DNA of 64,000 bases from Flavobacterium rivuli WB 3.3-2 = DSM 21788 (GTDB taxonomy: Bacteria; Bacteroidota; Bacteroidia; Flavobacteriales; Flavobacteriaceae). Location: the NCBI RefSeq assembly GCF_000378485.1, contig NZ_KB899972.1, positions 1-64,000 of the forward strand, written 5' to 3'. The translations under genes and the position numbers were made by a program. Shown here in pieces: positions 1 through 8,318 of this stretch. Below the pieces are notes generated by a model. The model saw only the letters and a program-made list of their open reading frames with translations. It did not search any database and was not told the origin of the DNA. Numbering within the stretch: position 1 is the stretch's first letter; each line of letters begins with the position of its first letter.

Positions 1-190
1 TCACCTTCAAAAGCATTTTGGGATGGTACCCAGGATTTCCTTCTTTACTATAGGCTTCAAGTAACGGCTGGATATTTATTTTCTCTACAACGGAGTTAAT
101 AACCCGGACCGGATGATGCGCAGGTATTAATTCATCAAACGAATGAGGGAAAAGAGTCGACTGGTTCTGGTTGTAGGGCTTAAATTTCAT
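1..190 (-). mobile_element. IS1182-family transposase, N-terminal part (cut by window edge)
   Basis: The first 63 codons of a gene on the minus strand, starting with ATG at 190 and running off the left edge. The product begins MKFKPYNQNQSTLFP and continues through a region with IPAHHPVR, VVEKI and GNPGYHPKMLLKV. This is the usual N-terminal pattern of IS1182-type DDE transposases (short opening, Ile-Pro-x-x-His-Pro-x-Arg, then Tyr-His-Pro-x-x-Leu-Leu-Lys-Val). The catalytic DDE residues would lie outside the window, so I cannot say whether the copy is intact. The end of the element should lie between 190 and about 260, but I could not define a terminal repeat without the other end. Confidence 0.8.
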
Positions 191-264
191 CGCTTAAAAT
201 ATTGATAATCAATACTTGAATATAATAAAAAATAAACTTTCTGCCAAAAAAATGCATAAAAAAA

Positions 265-284
265 CCGCCTCAGTTTTGAGACGG
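265..284 (-). terminator. Rho-independent terminator after the PrcB-like gene
   Basis: The arms CCGCCTCA and TGAGACGG pair (one G-U pair). On the minus strand the hairpin is followed by a run of T. It sits 30 bases past the stop of the gene ending at 314 and also separates that operon from the transposase. Confidence 0.65.
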
Positions 285-313
285 CTTCTTTGTATTTATA
301 ATAATTGATACAT

Positions 314-766
314 TTAATTTTCTGAAGCTATGTAAGGGCTTTGCTCAAACGCTACTTTTTTAGATTTTGAAATTTTGGCTATACAGTAGGGTGTTGTTAG
401 CATCATTGCAGCCATATCCTGGGGCTCACTCTCAATAATTTGCACAGTTGCAGTATCGCTTTCGCCATCTAATATAATTTTGCCAATACTTATACTGTAG
501 CCACCTGTATTTTTCTGGCCCATAAATAAAGCCACCACATTACTCGTTGTAAAATCTATAGTAGGTACATCGCTAATATTTAGTTCGGCATAAAGCGCAT
601 TAAGTTTATCCTGAGAGTCTATAAACACATTTGCCTTTTTTTCCCTTCCACCGTTAGTTTCCTGCTTTAAAATATCAAATGTACCTGTGCCACCTATAGT
701 TGGCGAGGCTGTTTTACAAGCCACAAAAAATGCTAATAGTAAACTAAGTGTAATTAATTTTTTCAT
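314..766 (-). CDS. PrcB-domain lipoprotein
   Basis: A 150-residue predicted lipoprotein. Residues 1-17 form a signal peptide ending in a lipobox-like FVAC, so Cys17 should be lipidated. The middle holds QKNTGGYSISI, the typical core of the PrcB C-terminal domain, named after a protein that stabilises the PrtP protease of Treponema. Its role here is unknown; a periplasmic or outer-membrane helper of a protease is only inference. Its start codon overlaps the stop codon of bshA by 4 bases, so the two are surely co-transcribed, although no functional link with bacillithiol is known to me. Confidence 0.7.
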   Translation of the reverse strand: MKKLITLSLLLAFFVACKTASPTIGGTGTFDILKQETNGGREKKANVFIDSQDKLNALYAELNISDVPTIDFTTSNVVALFMGQKNTGGYSISIGKIILDGESDTATVQIIESEPQDMAAMMLTTPYCIAKISKSKKVAFEQSPYIASEN

Positions 767-1896
767 ACAAATTGTTGTTTTAATGCCCGGCGGTAAATTT
801 GCTCATATAACGGAATTACTTTTTGGATATCAAATTCCTGAGCCACCTTAAGTGCATTTTGTTTAAATTCTGCAAGCTTTACTTCGTCTGATAATATTGA
901 TATAGCCTTTGCCGCCATATCATCTGTGTCTCCCACATTACCCATATACCCCGAATATCCATCACGGTTTACTTCGGGCAACCCACCGGCATTAGTAGAT
1001 ATTACCGGTACTCCTACCGCCATAGCCTCCAACGCTGCAAGGCCAAAACTTTCGGTTTCTGATGGTAAAAGGAACAAATCAGAAAAACAAAGTATCTCAT
1101 TAATTTCATGGCTGTTGCCAAAAAATACCACTTTATCTGACAGGCCTAAATCTTCAACCTGTTTTTCGGCAGCGGCTTTTTCGGGGCCATCCCCTACCAT
1201 CATTAAACGGGCAGGTATTTTTTTCTGTATCCCGTTAAATATCTTAATTACGTCAGGTATGCGTTTTACCTCCCTAAAGTTACTTATATGTGTAATTATC
1301 TTTTGGTTATCGGGTGCCATCATAGAACGCTTGCATGGATTTCCGGCAAGTTTATCCTGGCTTACCTCAATAAAGTTAGGTATCACAAAAATTTCACGTT
1401 TAATATCAAACAACCTGTACGTTGCATCTTTAAGATCCTGAGAAACAGAAGTTACCACATCGCTGTGGTTAATACTAAAACTAACTGCAGGTTTATAGAA
1501 CGGATGGTTGCCCACAAGGGTAATATCTGTACCGTGAAGCGTGGTTACCATTGGTATTTTAATACCCTGCTCTTTCAGCATTTTTTTGGCCATGTAGCCC
1601 GCATAAGCGTGGGGTATGGCATAATGAACGTGCAGCAGCTCTATACCATGCAGCTTTACCATATCTACCAGCTTGCTGCTTAGTGCCAGTTCGTAAGGCT
1701 GGTAATGAAACAGCGGATACTCCGGTACGTGTACTTCGTGGTAATGTATATTGGGGTTTAGCGTAGCCAAACGTACAGGCTGCCTGTACGTTATAAAATG
1801 TATTTCATGTCCGCGGCGTGCCAGTTCAAGTCCTAATTCGGTGGCAACAACGCCGCTACCACCAAAGGTGGGGTAACATACTATTGCGATTTTCAT
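763..1896 (-). CDS. bshA: N-acetyl-alpha-D-glucosaminyl L-malate synthase
   Basis: Glycosyltransferase family 4 enzyme that joins UDP-GlcNAc to L-malate, the first step of bacillithiol synthesis in the cytoplasm. The N-terminus (KIAIVCYPTFGGSGVVATEL), LLHVHYAIPHA near residue 93 and the C-terminal ESFGLAALEAMAVGVPVI donor-binding motif match BshA proteins of Bacillota and Bacteroidota. Length (377 residues) is normal. I chose the ATG at 1896; a TTG two codons upstream is also open but less likely. It overlaps the downstream PrcB-like gene by 4 bases. Bacillithiol would give this organism its low-molecular-weight thiol, in line with the Ohr and DoxX genes elsewhere in the window. Confidence 0.93.
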   Translation of the reverse strand: MKIAIVCYPTFGGSGVVATELGLELARRGHEIHFITYRQPVRLATLNPNIHYHEVHVPEYPLFHYQPYELALSSKLVDMVKLHGIELLHVHYAIPHAYAGYMAKKMLKEQGIKIPMVTTLHGTDITLVGNHPFYKPAVSFSINHSDVVTSVSQDLKDATYRLFDIKREIFVIPNFIEVSQDKLAGNPCKRSMMAPDNQKIITHISNFREVKRIPDVIKIFNGIQKKIPARLMMVGDGPEKAAAEKQVEDLGLSDKVVFFGNSHEINEILCFSDLFLLPSETESFGLAALEAMAVGVPVISTNAGGLPEVNRDGYSGYMGNVGDTDDMAAKAISILSDEVKLAEFKQNALKVAQEFDIQKVIPLYEQIYRRALKQQFV

Positions 1897-1931
1897 AATC
1901 AATCTTTAATAAGGTAACGAAATTAATTAAA

Positions 1932-1953
1932 AAAAACGGTCGGGACCGTTTTT
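1932..1953. terminator. Bidirectional terminator hairpin
   Basis: AAAAACGGTC and GACCGTTTTT form a perfect 10-bp stem with a 2-base loop, flanked by A and T runs on both sides. It lies 36 bases past the DUF1801 stop and upstream of bshA, so it should end the ppc-dinB-DUF1801 transcript. Confidence 0.75.
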
Positions 1954-1988
1954 AAGTTGAAATTAACGTACTACTTGCCTTGCTAAAA

Positions 1989-2447
1989 TTACTTAGTTTT
2001 TAAATTAGACTCATATATATCTATCCACTCCTGTAACGTCATTTTGCTTACTAACTGCCCAATAAGCTCATACGGAATTGTATTTATATTTTTAAAACGT
2101 ACACAGCCCTTGCCCATATCAAGCTTGGTCTTTACATAGTTAGGGTATTGAGCCACAAACCAGTCATGAATGCTTTTATCTGCATAAATTGACATGGTGT
2201 ACAATGCGATAAAATTCTTCTGGCTGGCTATACTTAAAAATGGCAGTGGCAATTCCGGCGTGCAATGGTAACCTGCCGGATACGTTTCGTGCGGTACCAC
2301 CCACCCTAACATACCGTAAGTAATACGCTCGCTAAAACCCGGCGGCAGGTTTTCCACAATAACTTCACGTAGTTTTGTCATTGCAGTTTTTCTGTCATCG
2401 GGCAATTCATCTAAATATTGCTGTGGCGATGTAGCGGCTGATTGCAT
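1989..2447 (-). CDS. DUF1801 (YdhG-like) domain protein
   Basis: A 152-residue cytoplasmic protein with the DUF1801 pattern: an N-terminal YLDELPDDRKTAMTKLREVI helix, then ITYGMLGWV, a central PFLSIASQKNFIALYTMS core and a C-terminal GKGCVRFKN segment. Members include the putative iron chaperone YdhG/Fra of Bacillus, but most are of unknown function and I would not assign iron binding here. It is the last gene of a likely operon with dinB and ppc (17-base gap upstream) and is followed by a strong terminator. Confidence 0.8.
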   Translation of the reverse strand: MQSAATSPQQYLDELPDDRKTAMTKLREVIVENLPPGFSERITYGMLGWVVPHETYPAGYHCTPELPLPFLSIASQKNFIALYTMSIYADKSIHDWFVAQYPNYVKTKLDMGKGCVRFKNINTIPYELIGQLVSKMTLQEWIDIYESNLKTK

Positions 2448-2464
2448 AATTAAAGCTAATAAAA

Positions 2465-2983
2465 TTACAGATAGCGTTCTTTAAACACTTTTATATGATG
2501 ATTTTGATGGCCTATAATTATAAACCCTAAAGCCCTTACCGAAGCACTATTGCCAGATGCTATCCCGGTTTTAAGCAAATCATCTTTACTGAAGGATTTA
2601 AACAGCATAATCGTACTTTGGCGTACCAAAGCAAGTTCGGTAAGCATTTCCTGCAACTTTCTTTCAGAGCCATTTGCTACAAGCCCATATTGTGTTTCAT
2701 CAAATCCCGGTAACTCTGTTTTATCATTTCGTGCAAAGCGTAATGCCCTGTACGAAAATATCCTTTCGGTATCTATAAGGTGCTGTATGATATCTTTTAT
2801 GGTCCATTTACCCTCCGCATAACGATAGTCATATTTATCCATAGGGATATCCTGCACAAAGCGGATAAAGTTATGCACGCTAACCTCAAGCTCTTCTGTA
2901 AGAGAACATTCATCACTTACTAATTGCAGGTAGGTACTGTAATATGCCGCATATTCATTGGGCTGTAAATCGGTAACTTTCAT
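2465..2983 (-). CDS. DinB-family protein
   Basis: A 172-residue four-helix-bundle protein of the DinB/DUF664 (YfiT-like) group. The diagnostic segments are KWTIKDIIQHLIDTERIFSYRALRFARND near residues 60-88 and FIIIGHQNHHIKVFKERYL at the C-terminus. The three histidines HLID, GHQNHH are the expected metal ligands. Such proteins are putative metal-dependent enzymes, some of them thiol transferases that use bacillithiol, which would fit with bshA nearby, but that link is inference. It starts 3 bases after the ppc stop, so translation is probably coupled. Confidence 0.85.
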   Translation of the reverse strand: MKVTDLQPNEYAAYYSTYLQLVSDECSLTEELEVSVHNFIRFVQDIPMDKYDYRYAEGKWTIKDIIQHLIDTERIFSYRALRFARNDKTELPGFDETQYGLVANGSERKLQEMLTELALVRQSTIMLFKSFSKDDLLKTGIASGNSASVRALGFIIIGHQNHHIKVFKERYL

Positions 2984-2986
2984 ATT

Positions 2987-5563
2987 TTAAGCAGAATTCC
3001 GCGCAGCATTAATGTTGCCAAAAAGCGAACGGGTTACTATTTTTTCATACACTTCAAGCAGGGCATCGTTTTTTTTTCCATTTTTAATCTGCCTTATACT
3101 GTTAAGCGCATATTGCTGAATGGTAAGTAATGGCACAACTATATGCTCACGTATTTTTATAGAGGCACGGCCATCAGGATAATTTTCCATCAGTTCTTTG
3201 TAGCCTGATATTTTTAAAAGCAGGCGTTCTGTCTCTAAAAATTCGTTGTAAATAATCTCCCAGAACTCGCCAAATTCAGGATCATCTTTCATATAAGCAG
3301 TTAAAGGAAAGAATGACTTAGTAAGCGACATCATACTGTTTTCCAATAGTGTCCTAAAGAATAACGAATCATGATACAGATCACTCACCTTATCCCACTC
3401 CCCTTTTTTCTCATAAGCGGCAAGTGCTGTACCAAGGCCAAAAAATCCGGGAACATTTTGTTTTAACTGGCTCCATGATCCTACAAAAGGTATGGCACGG
3501 AGATCATTAAAATCAAGTTTACTATCGGTATTTCGTTTAGATGGGCGGCTGCCTATATTAGTTTTTGCATAATAGTTAAGCGTGCTCATTTTATCCAGGT
3601 AGGGTAAAAATTTATCGTGCCCTTTAAAAGCCATATATTTTTCGTAGCTTATTTTACCCAGGTCTTCCAGTAAGGCATGCTGCCCATTAGTAAACGGTTT
3701 GTCGTTTTTATTAAACACACCATTAGTAACGCCGGCACTTAAAAGGTTTTCAAGGTTAAAACGGCAGGAATCGAGTGTGCCAAAATTAGAGCTTATGGTT
3801 TGCCCTTGTATTGTAACCTGTATTTCCCTGTTTTCTATTTTAGGCCCCAATGATGCATAAAACTTATGTGTTTTACCACCCCCCCTTGCCGGAGGTCCAC
3901 CACGGCCATCAAAGAACACCACTTTTACATCGTGCTCACGTGCCATTGTAGTAAGGTTCTCCTTAGCCTTATAAATACCCCAGTTAGCCATAAGGTAGCC
4001 ACCATCTTTAGTGCCGTCGCTAAAGCCAAGCATAATCGTCTGGCGGTTGCCGCGCGACTTTAAGTGTGCTGCATAACGCTCATTTTCATACAGCAATTTC
4101 ATAACATGCCCTGCATCTTCAAGATCATCCACAGTTTCAAAAAGCGGTACAATATCTACAGGAGGGTTTTTCCAGCCAAGCAGGCTAAACATGGTAAGCA
4201 GCTCCAGCACATTGCGGGCACTCTCGTTATTGCTTATTATATAACGGTTACAGCCACGCTCCCCATTATTGTCCTGTATGGTTTTTATGGCAAGTATAGA
4301 CTCTAATGTTTTACGTGTATCTTCCTCGTCAAACTGGTCCGGAGTAATAGAAGCTTTAAGATTGCCCAATACTTCCAGTTTTGCCTTCTCCTCTAAATCA
4401 GCATAGCCGGCAACACTTTTATTATCTGCCTCAATGTGCTTAAGCACATCGGCAAAAACGGTATTGTGTATCTTACTGTTCTGCCTTATATCCAGCGATG
4501 CAAAGTAAAACCCAAAAAGGTTTACTTTATTTATAGTACAATCTATAACATCAAGATACAACGACTGGTGCTTGGCTATTATAATTTCCCTCACTTCAGC
4601 AAGGGTCTGTTTTAACTCATCAAGGGTAATAAATAACTCTCCTTTAGAATAAAATACAGATCGGTACAGCTTATTTTCGAGGTCGGCAATTTTATCATGC
4701 ACACCGTCAAATGTAAGTTTACGCTTTAGCGCTTTAACATCCTGGTAGTAACATTTTAATATCGTAGTACGCAGCTTGTCGGCAACGCTAAGGGTAATCT
4801 CTGTAGTAACAAACGGGTTACCGTCGCGGTCGCCTCCCGGCCAGAAACCAAAAGAAATTACCGGGCTTGCAGGCAATTCTCCATTGTAAACAGTATCCTG
4901 CAGGTACGATGTTATATCGCCTGCTGCTTTATAAAACACATTTTCTAAATACCATAACAGGCTTATAGCCTCATCATAAGGCGTTGGCTTTTCCTTTTTA
5001 ATAAAAGGCGTTTTGCCAAGCTGCGCAAGTAAAGTTTTTACATCGCCCAGGCTGTTGTCTTTTATAGCCTGTGTTAAATCGGTAATTATTCCCAGTACAG
5101 AACCCGGATAGAACTGAGTGGGGTGAGCGGTAAGCACGGGCCGAATACTAAAATCTTCAAGAAAATCGCGAAGCTCCTGCATTTGCCCGTGGCTTTCGGC
5201 CTTTTCGCGGCTTTCACGCAGCGAGCCACTACCCTCCAGGTTATTCAGGTTGCTAAATGCAGCATCTTCTATAGCATCAAACAGCACTATCTGGCGCTCT
5301 ACATACTGTATAAAGCGAAACATGAGGTCAATCTTTTCCTTCTCGGTAGCATCGGTAAGGTATTTATCGGCAAATTCATTAAAAATCCCTTCCGGGCTTT
5401 TGCCGTTTTTAAAACCCTCGTCGCAAATTTCAGAAAACAGCGGCAATAACACCCCCGTATTATCTATAGCCCTAAAGGGCAGTGTTATAAATATACTGTT
5501 GAAAAGCTGGTATTTAAGCTGAACATCTTCATTAAAACGTTCTATTCTGGTAGCAGGATACAT
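2987..5563 (-). CDS. ppc: Phosphoenolpyruvate carboxylase
   Basis: Converts phosphoenolpyruvate and bicarbonate to oxaloacetate to refill the TCA cycle. The 858-residue protein carries the catalytic histidine motif VLTAHPTQFYPGS, the GGDRDGNPFVT loop, the MLGFSDGTKDGGYLMANW motif and the glycine-rich FFDGRGGPPARGGGKTH loop. The C-terminus ends NAARNSA where many enzymes end in RNTG, a small variation of the tail used in substrate and inhibitor binding. It heads an operon with dinB and DUF1801. Length is typical of the Bacteroidota branch, slightly shorter than enterobacterial PPC. Confidence 0.96.
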   Translation of the reverse strand: MYPATRIERFNEDVQLKYQLFNSIFITLPFRAIDNTGVLLPLFSEICDEGFKNGKSPEGIFNEFADKYLTDATEKEKIDLMFRFIQYVERQIVLFDAIEDAAFSNLNNLEGSGSLRESREKAESHGQMQELRDFLEDFSIRPVLTAHPTQFYPGSVLGIITDLTQAIKDNSLGDVKTLLAQLGKTPFIKKEKPTPYDEAISLLWYLENVFYKAAGDITSYLQDTVYNGELPASPVISFGFWPGGDRDGNPFVTTEITLSVADKLRTTILKCYYQDVKALKRKLTFDGVHDKIADLENKLYRSVFYSKGELFITLDELKQTLAEVREIIIAKHQSLYLDVIDCTINKVNLFGFYFASLDIRQNSKIHNTVFADVLKHIEADNKSVAGYADLEEKAKLEVLGNLKASITPDQFDEEDTRKTLESILAIKTIQDNNGERGCNRYIISNNESARNVLELLTMFSLLGWKNPPVDIVPLFETVDDLEDAGHVMKLLYENERYAAHLKSRGNRQTIMLGFSDGTKDGGYLMANWGIYKAKENLTTMAREHDVKVVFFDGRGGPPARGGGKTHKFYASLGPKIENREIQVTIQGQTISSNFGTLDSCRFNLENLLSAGVTNGVFNKNDKPFTNGQHALLEDLGKISYEKYMAFKGHDKFLPYLDKMSTLNYYAKTNIGSRPSKRNTDSKLDFNDLRAIPFVGSWSQLKQNVPGFFGLGTALAAYEKKGEWDKVSDLYHDSLFFRTLLENSMMSLTKSFFPLTAYMKDDPEFGEFWEIIYNEFLETERLLLKISGYKELMENYPDGRASIKIREHIVVPLLTIQQYALNSIRQIKNGKKNDALLEVYEKIVTRSLFGNINAARNSA

Positions 5564-5594
5564 GTATTATATTTTTTGTTGAATTTAATAAAAA

Positions 5595-5619
5595 ACCCCC
5601 ATGTGTAAAACATGAGGGT
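5595..5619 (-). terminator. Terminator of the Lrp-type regulator gene
   Basis: ACCCCCATGT and ACATGAGGGT pair around a 5-base loop (one G-U pair). On the minus strand the stem is followed by six T. It lies between the Lrp gene and ppc, so these two are separate transcripts. Confidence 0.75.
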
Positions 5620-5641
5620 CTTAATATTTTGATAAAAAATC

Positions 5642-6121
5642 TTACAAGTCTTTAAAGATAGTATGCATCAGCCTTTTCTTATCGTTAATGCTTTCTTCAA
5701 GAGATATCATCGTTTCTGTCCTGTAAACACCTTCAATATCATCAATCATAAAAATAACTTCTTTAGCATGCTTTGTATCTTTTGCCCTTATTTTACAAAA
5801 GATGTTAAACTTACCTGTAGTTACGTGTGCAACGGTTACAAAAGGTATTTCGTTTATCCTTTCTAATACAAACTTGGTTTGAGATGTATTATGAAGAAAA
5901 ACGCCCACGTAAGCTATAAAAGAATATCCAAGTTTTTCATAATCAAGAGTAAGCGAAGAACCCATTATGATACCTGCATCTTCCATTTTTTTAACCCTAA
6001 CATGGACAGTACCCGCAGAGATCAAAAGTTTTTTTGCAATATCAGTAAACGGCACCCTTGTGTTGTCAATCAGCATGTCTAATATTTGGTGATCAACTTC
6101 ATCTAAACGAAATTTGCTCAT
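5642..6121 (-). CDS. Lrp/AsnC-family transcriptional regulator
   Basis: A 159-residue DNA-binding protein. Residues 5-55 form the AsnC-type winged HTH (LDEVDHQILDMLIDNTRVPF, then SAGTVHVRVKKMEDAGII) and residues 70-150 the ligand-sensing RAM domain (VTTGKFNIFCKIRAKD). Such proteins respond to amino acids and bind as dimers or octamers. It follows the M14 carboxypeptidase in the same direction with a 62-base gap, so a common transcript is possible. The targets cannot be read from the sequence. Confidence 0.92.
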   Translation of the reverse strand: MSKFRLDEVDHQILDMLIDNTRVPFTDIAKKLLISAGTVHVRVKKMEDAGIIMGSSLTLDYEKLGYSFIAYVGVFLHNTSQTKFVLERINEIPFVTVAHVTTGKFNIFCKIRAKDTKHAKEVIFMIDDIEGVYRTETMISLEESINDKKRLMHTIFKDL

Positions 6122-6183
6122 AAATGTGTGTTTTTAAGGTTTATGTATCTGGTCGATGTCTTGTACAATGTTAAATTTTACAT

Positions 6184-7356
6184 TTATAAGAAATACGCTG
6201 CTTCAACCTCCTGTCCGTTAACAAATTTTCTGCTATTATCGAGAAGAAAATCTGCTTTTTCATCTAATTTAGGGAATTTAGAGCCATCTAATCCAGTAAA
6301 TTCTGCGCCGTTACAGTCGATTTCTGCGTGCCCAAACTTACCTTCCAGATTACCTATTTCGCTAATAATAGCTTGAAATATTACAGAATTATCAATTAAC
6401 TCTTCCTTATATTGTGATGCAAAATTCGTGAATTTTTCTTTATTTTCATAATTAATTTTAACTTTTTTGTATATGATATCATAAAATATAATCTTATTTT
6501 GAGGAATATTAAAATAATCATCGTTTTTTGCATTACCTACAACGTTTTCGTAAATTGATTTAAATCCTGAAAATAATGCAAAAAATATAAATTTTCTCGT
6601 TTTCTCCCTTTCGTAATCCTTTTCGTAGTGTCCGGCCTCAAAAAGTATGGTAGGAACGTTAAGCGACTGAAACATATCGCCAATGCAATTTATATTAAAA
6701 GAATCGTCAAACCTGCCCACCTGCCCCGGTATATAAGCCTGCAGTGTGTTATTCATTGCTACAATAATATCTATGGCCTTTTGGCGTACATTATTTATTT
6801 CGCGCGCCTCATTATATGATGGCGCCAGAAAAGATACCGTAGCCGGCTTAGGTGTATCCCCTACACCAAATATGGTGCGCTGGTCGTGCATGTTATAACA
6901 ATAGTCCGGTTTAAAATCTTCAAAGGCTTTTCTTAATATCCTGCTTTCGGGCTGAGTAAGGCTTACCGAGTCCCTGTTAAGGTCTACAGTGTTTGCATTA
7001 GCGCGCGTATAAAGTACAGCGCCATCAGGGTTAACTATTGGTAAAATGTAAAAAGTAAAATAGCTTAAAAGCTCCTTTGCAAAAGCATCTTCACTTTGCA
7101 GGTAGTTTAAAAAATCAAATACTGCTTTTGTAGTTGTAGATTCGTTACCGTGCATTTGCGACCATATAAATATCCGCACGTTTCCTGTACCTGCTTCTAT
7201 AGCATATATTGAACGATTCTGAGCAGAAGTACCAAGTGTACCAACTTTAAAATTTAATTTTAATTTAGTGAGCAATGGCTCTATATGAGCATTAGTAATA
7301 TAACGGCCGCCCAGTTGCGCAGCTTTGTGTGTATTGTAAATTATCTCTAAATTCAT
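6184..7356 (-). CDS. M14-family zinc carboxypeptidase
   Basis: A 390-residue metallopeptidase without a signal peptide, so probably cytoplasmic. The zinc ligands are visible as His69 and Glu72 (SQMHGNEST) and His157 (YNMHDQR). The substrate-carboxylate region DLNRD lies near residues 125-129, and the catalytic glutamate is Glu240 in LFEAGHYEKD. The C-terminal 120 residues are rich in Lys, Asn and Phe and are not part of the peptidase fold. The start at 7356 lies 14 bases from a palindromic site that also resembles a promoter -7 box, and the gene is divergent from an HTH regulator. Peptide or cell-wall recycling is a guess. Confidence 0.88.
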   Translation of the reverse strand: MNLEIIYNTHKAAQLGGRYITNAHIEPLLTKLKLNFKVGTLGTSAQNRSIYAIEAGTGNVRIFIWSQMHGNESTTTKAVFDFLNYLQSEDAFAKELLSYFTFYILPIVNPDGAVLYTRANANTVDLNRDSVSLTQPESRILRKAFEDFKPDYCYNMHDQRTIFGVGDTPKPATVSFLAPSYNEAREINNVRQKAIDIIVAMNNTLQAYIPGQVGRFDDSFNINCIGDMFQSLNVPTILFEAGHYEKDYEREKTRKFIFFALFSGFKSIYENVVGNAKNDDYFNIPQNKIIFYDIIYKKVKINYENKEKFTNFASQYKEELIDNSVIFQAIISEIGNLEGKFGHAEIDCNGAEFTGLDGSKFPKLDEKADFLLDNSRKFVNGQEVEAAYFL

Positions 7357-7369
7357 GTGTGTTTATTGA

Positions 7370-7608
7370 ATTACAAAAGTAAACATTGTGCTTTTTACAT
7401 TTGTAAACAGAAATAAACATCGATTATATTACAAATGTAAACTATTGTTTAGCTTACCAATTAAAATATTTAAATAGCGTTATTAATTTGTATGTAATAT
7501 ATACACAATCAGAATATTAAATAAACCTATGTGTATTATTAATTTAATACTTTTACGGTCTTAGAATACATGTTTGTTTACATCAAATTTATTGTTTACA
7601 TTTGTAAT
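7370..7608. promoter_or_regulatory. Repeated palindromic operator sites between the M14 peptidase and HTH genes
   Basis: Four copies of a 14-bp palindromic word TTTACA-N2-TGTAAA: 7370-7383 (ATTACAAAAGTAAA), 7394-7407 (TTTACATTTGTAAA, perfect), 7428-7441 (ATTACAAATGTAAA) and 7595-7608 (TTTACATTTGTAAT). A half site TTTACA sits at 7577-7582. The outer sites lie 14 and 17 bases in front of the two start codons. The word contains TACATTTG or TACTTTTG, which also matches the Bacteroidetes -7 box TAnnTTTG, so a bound repressor would block polymerase. The HTH protein encoded next to it is the natural candidate to bind. Confidence 0.65.
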
Positions 7609-7624
7609 AACAAATAAGTTTACA

Positions 7625-8101
7625 ATGCTAAACATAGATGACTTTATAAAACGGCTCGAAATTCTGTTAGATTATTATTCTATTTCCGCCTCTGTATTTG
7701 CCGATAAACTTGGCGTGCAACGCTCCGGCCTTTCACACTTAATGTCTGGCCGTAATAAACCGAGCCTTGATTTTGTAATGAAAATTACAGAGAGTTTTCC
7801 GGATGTAGACCTCTACTGGTTGCTGAACGGCACAGGAGATTTTCCTAAAAAAGAAGGTGCCGCGCAAATAATATCGCAACCTGTTGTACAGCCTGACCCT
7901 GCTCCTGCCCAACCTATAGCAGAGCCTGTAGAGGTTATACAGGATCTTTTTTCGGTAGCTACCGAAGTGCCGCAGCAAGCCACTGAAAATAAAAAGCAGA
8001 ATGAAATGATTGAGAAAATTATAATTGCACCAGGAGATATAGAGCGTATTGTTGTGTTTTATAAAAACGGCATTTTTAAAAACTATAACCCCGAAAATTA
8101 A
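7625..8101 (+). CDS. HTH (XRE/CI-like) transcriptional regulator
   Basis: A 158-residue protein with an N-terminal lambda-repressor-type HTH (residues 2-65: KRLEILLDYYSISASVFADK, then RSGLSHLMSGRNKPSLDFVMKI), followed by the WLLNGTGDFPK linker common in Bacteroidota regulators. Next comes a Pro/Gln/Val-rich spacer and a C-terminal segment (IAPGDIERIVVFYKNGIFKNY). I chose the ATG at 7625 rather than an upstream start at 7574, because the HTH begins at once and a palindromic site lies in the upstream stretch. It probably represses itself and the divergent carboxypeptidase. No LexA-like protease residues are visible. Confidence 0.85.
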   Translation: MLNIDDFIKRLEILLDYYSISASVFADKLGVQRSGLSHLMSGRNKPSLDFVMKITESFPDVDLYWLLNGTGDFPKKEGAAQIISQPVVQPDPAPAQPIAEPVEVIQDLFSVATEVPQQATENKKQNEMIEKIIIAPGDIERIVVFYKNGIFKNYNPEN

Positions 8102-8105
8102 AAAA

Positions 8106-8135
8106 CCCCGATTGCTTTATAAAAAGCAGCCGGGG
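8106..8135 (+). terminator. Terminator-like hairpin after the HTH gene
   Basis: CCCCG-A-TTGCTTT pairs with AAAGCAG-C-CGGGG, giving a 12-bp stem with one mismatch, 4 bases after the stop codon. The usual T run is missing. The 180 bases that follow, up to the Nudix gene end at 8319, are A+T-rich and show nothing else I can name. Confidence 0.55.
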
Positions 8136-8318
8136 CCATTAACCAATAAAACAAACACAAATTATCTTTAAAACCCTTCTAAAAGTATATCGTTATAGTG
8201 ATATTGTTTTACCGGTTAGATATCTTTGCTTATATAAAATTACAACCCTTAATTGTTAATTATTAAGAACGTAACGTTAAACTGTTCTTAATGTTGAATT
8301 TTATAGTTTGCTCTACTA

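Noticed and set aside
926..1441. Open frame on the plus strand within bshA
   Set aside because: It runs antisense to a clearly conserved BshA chain, and its translation has no recognisable domain.
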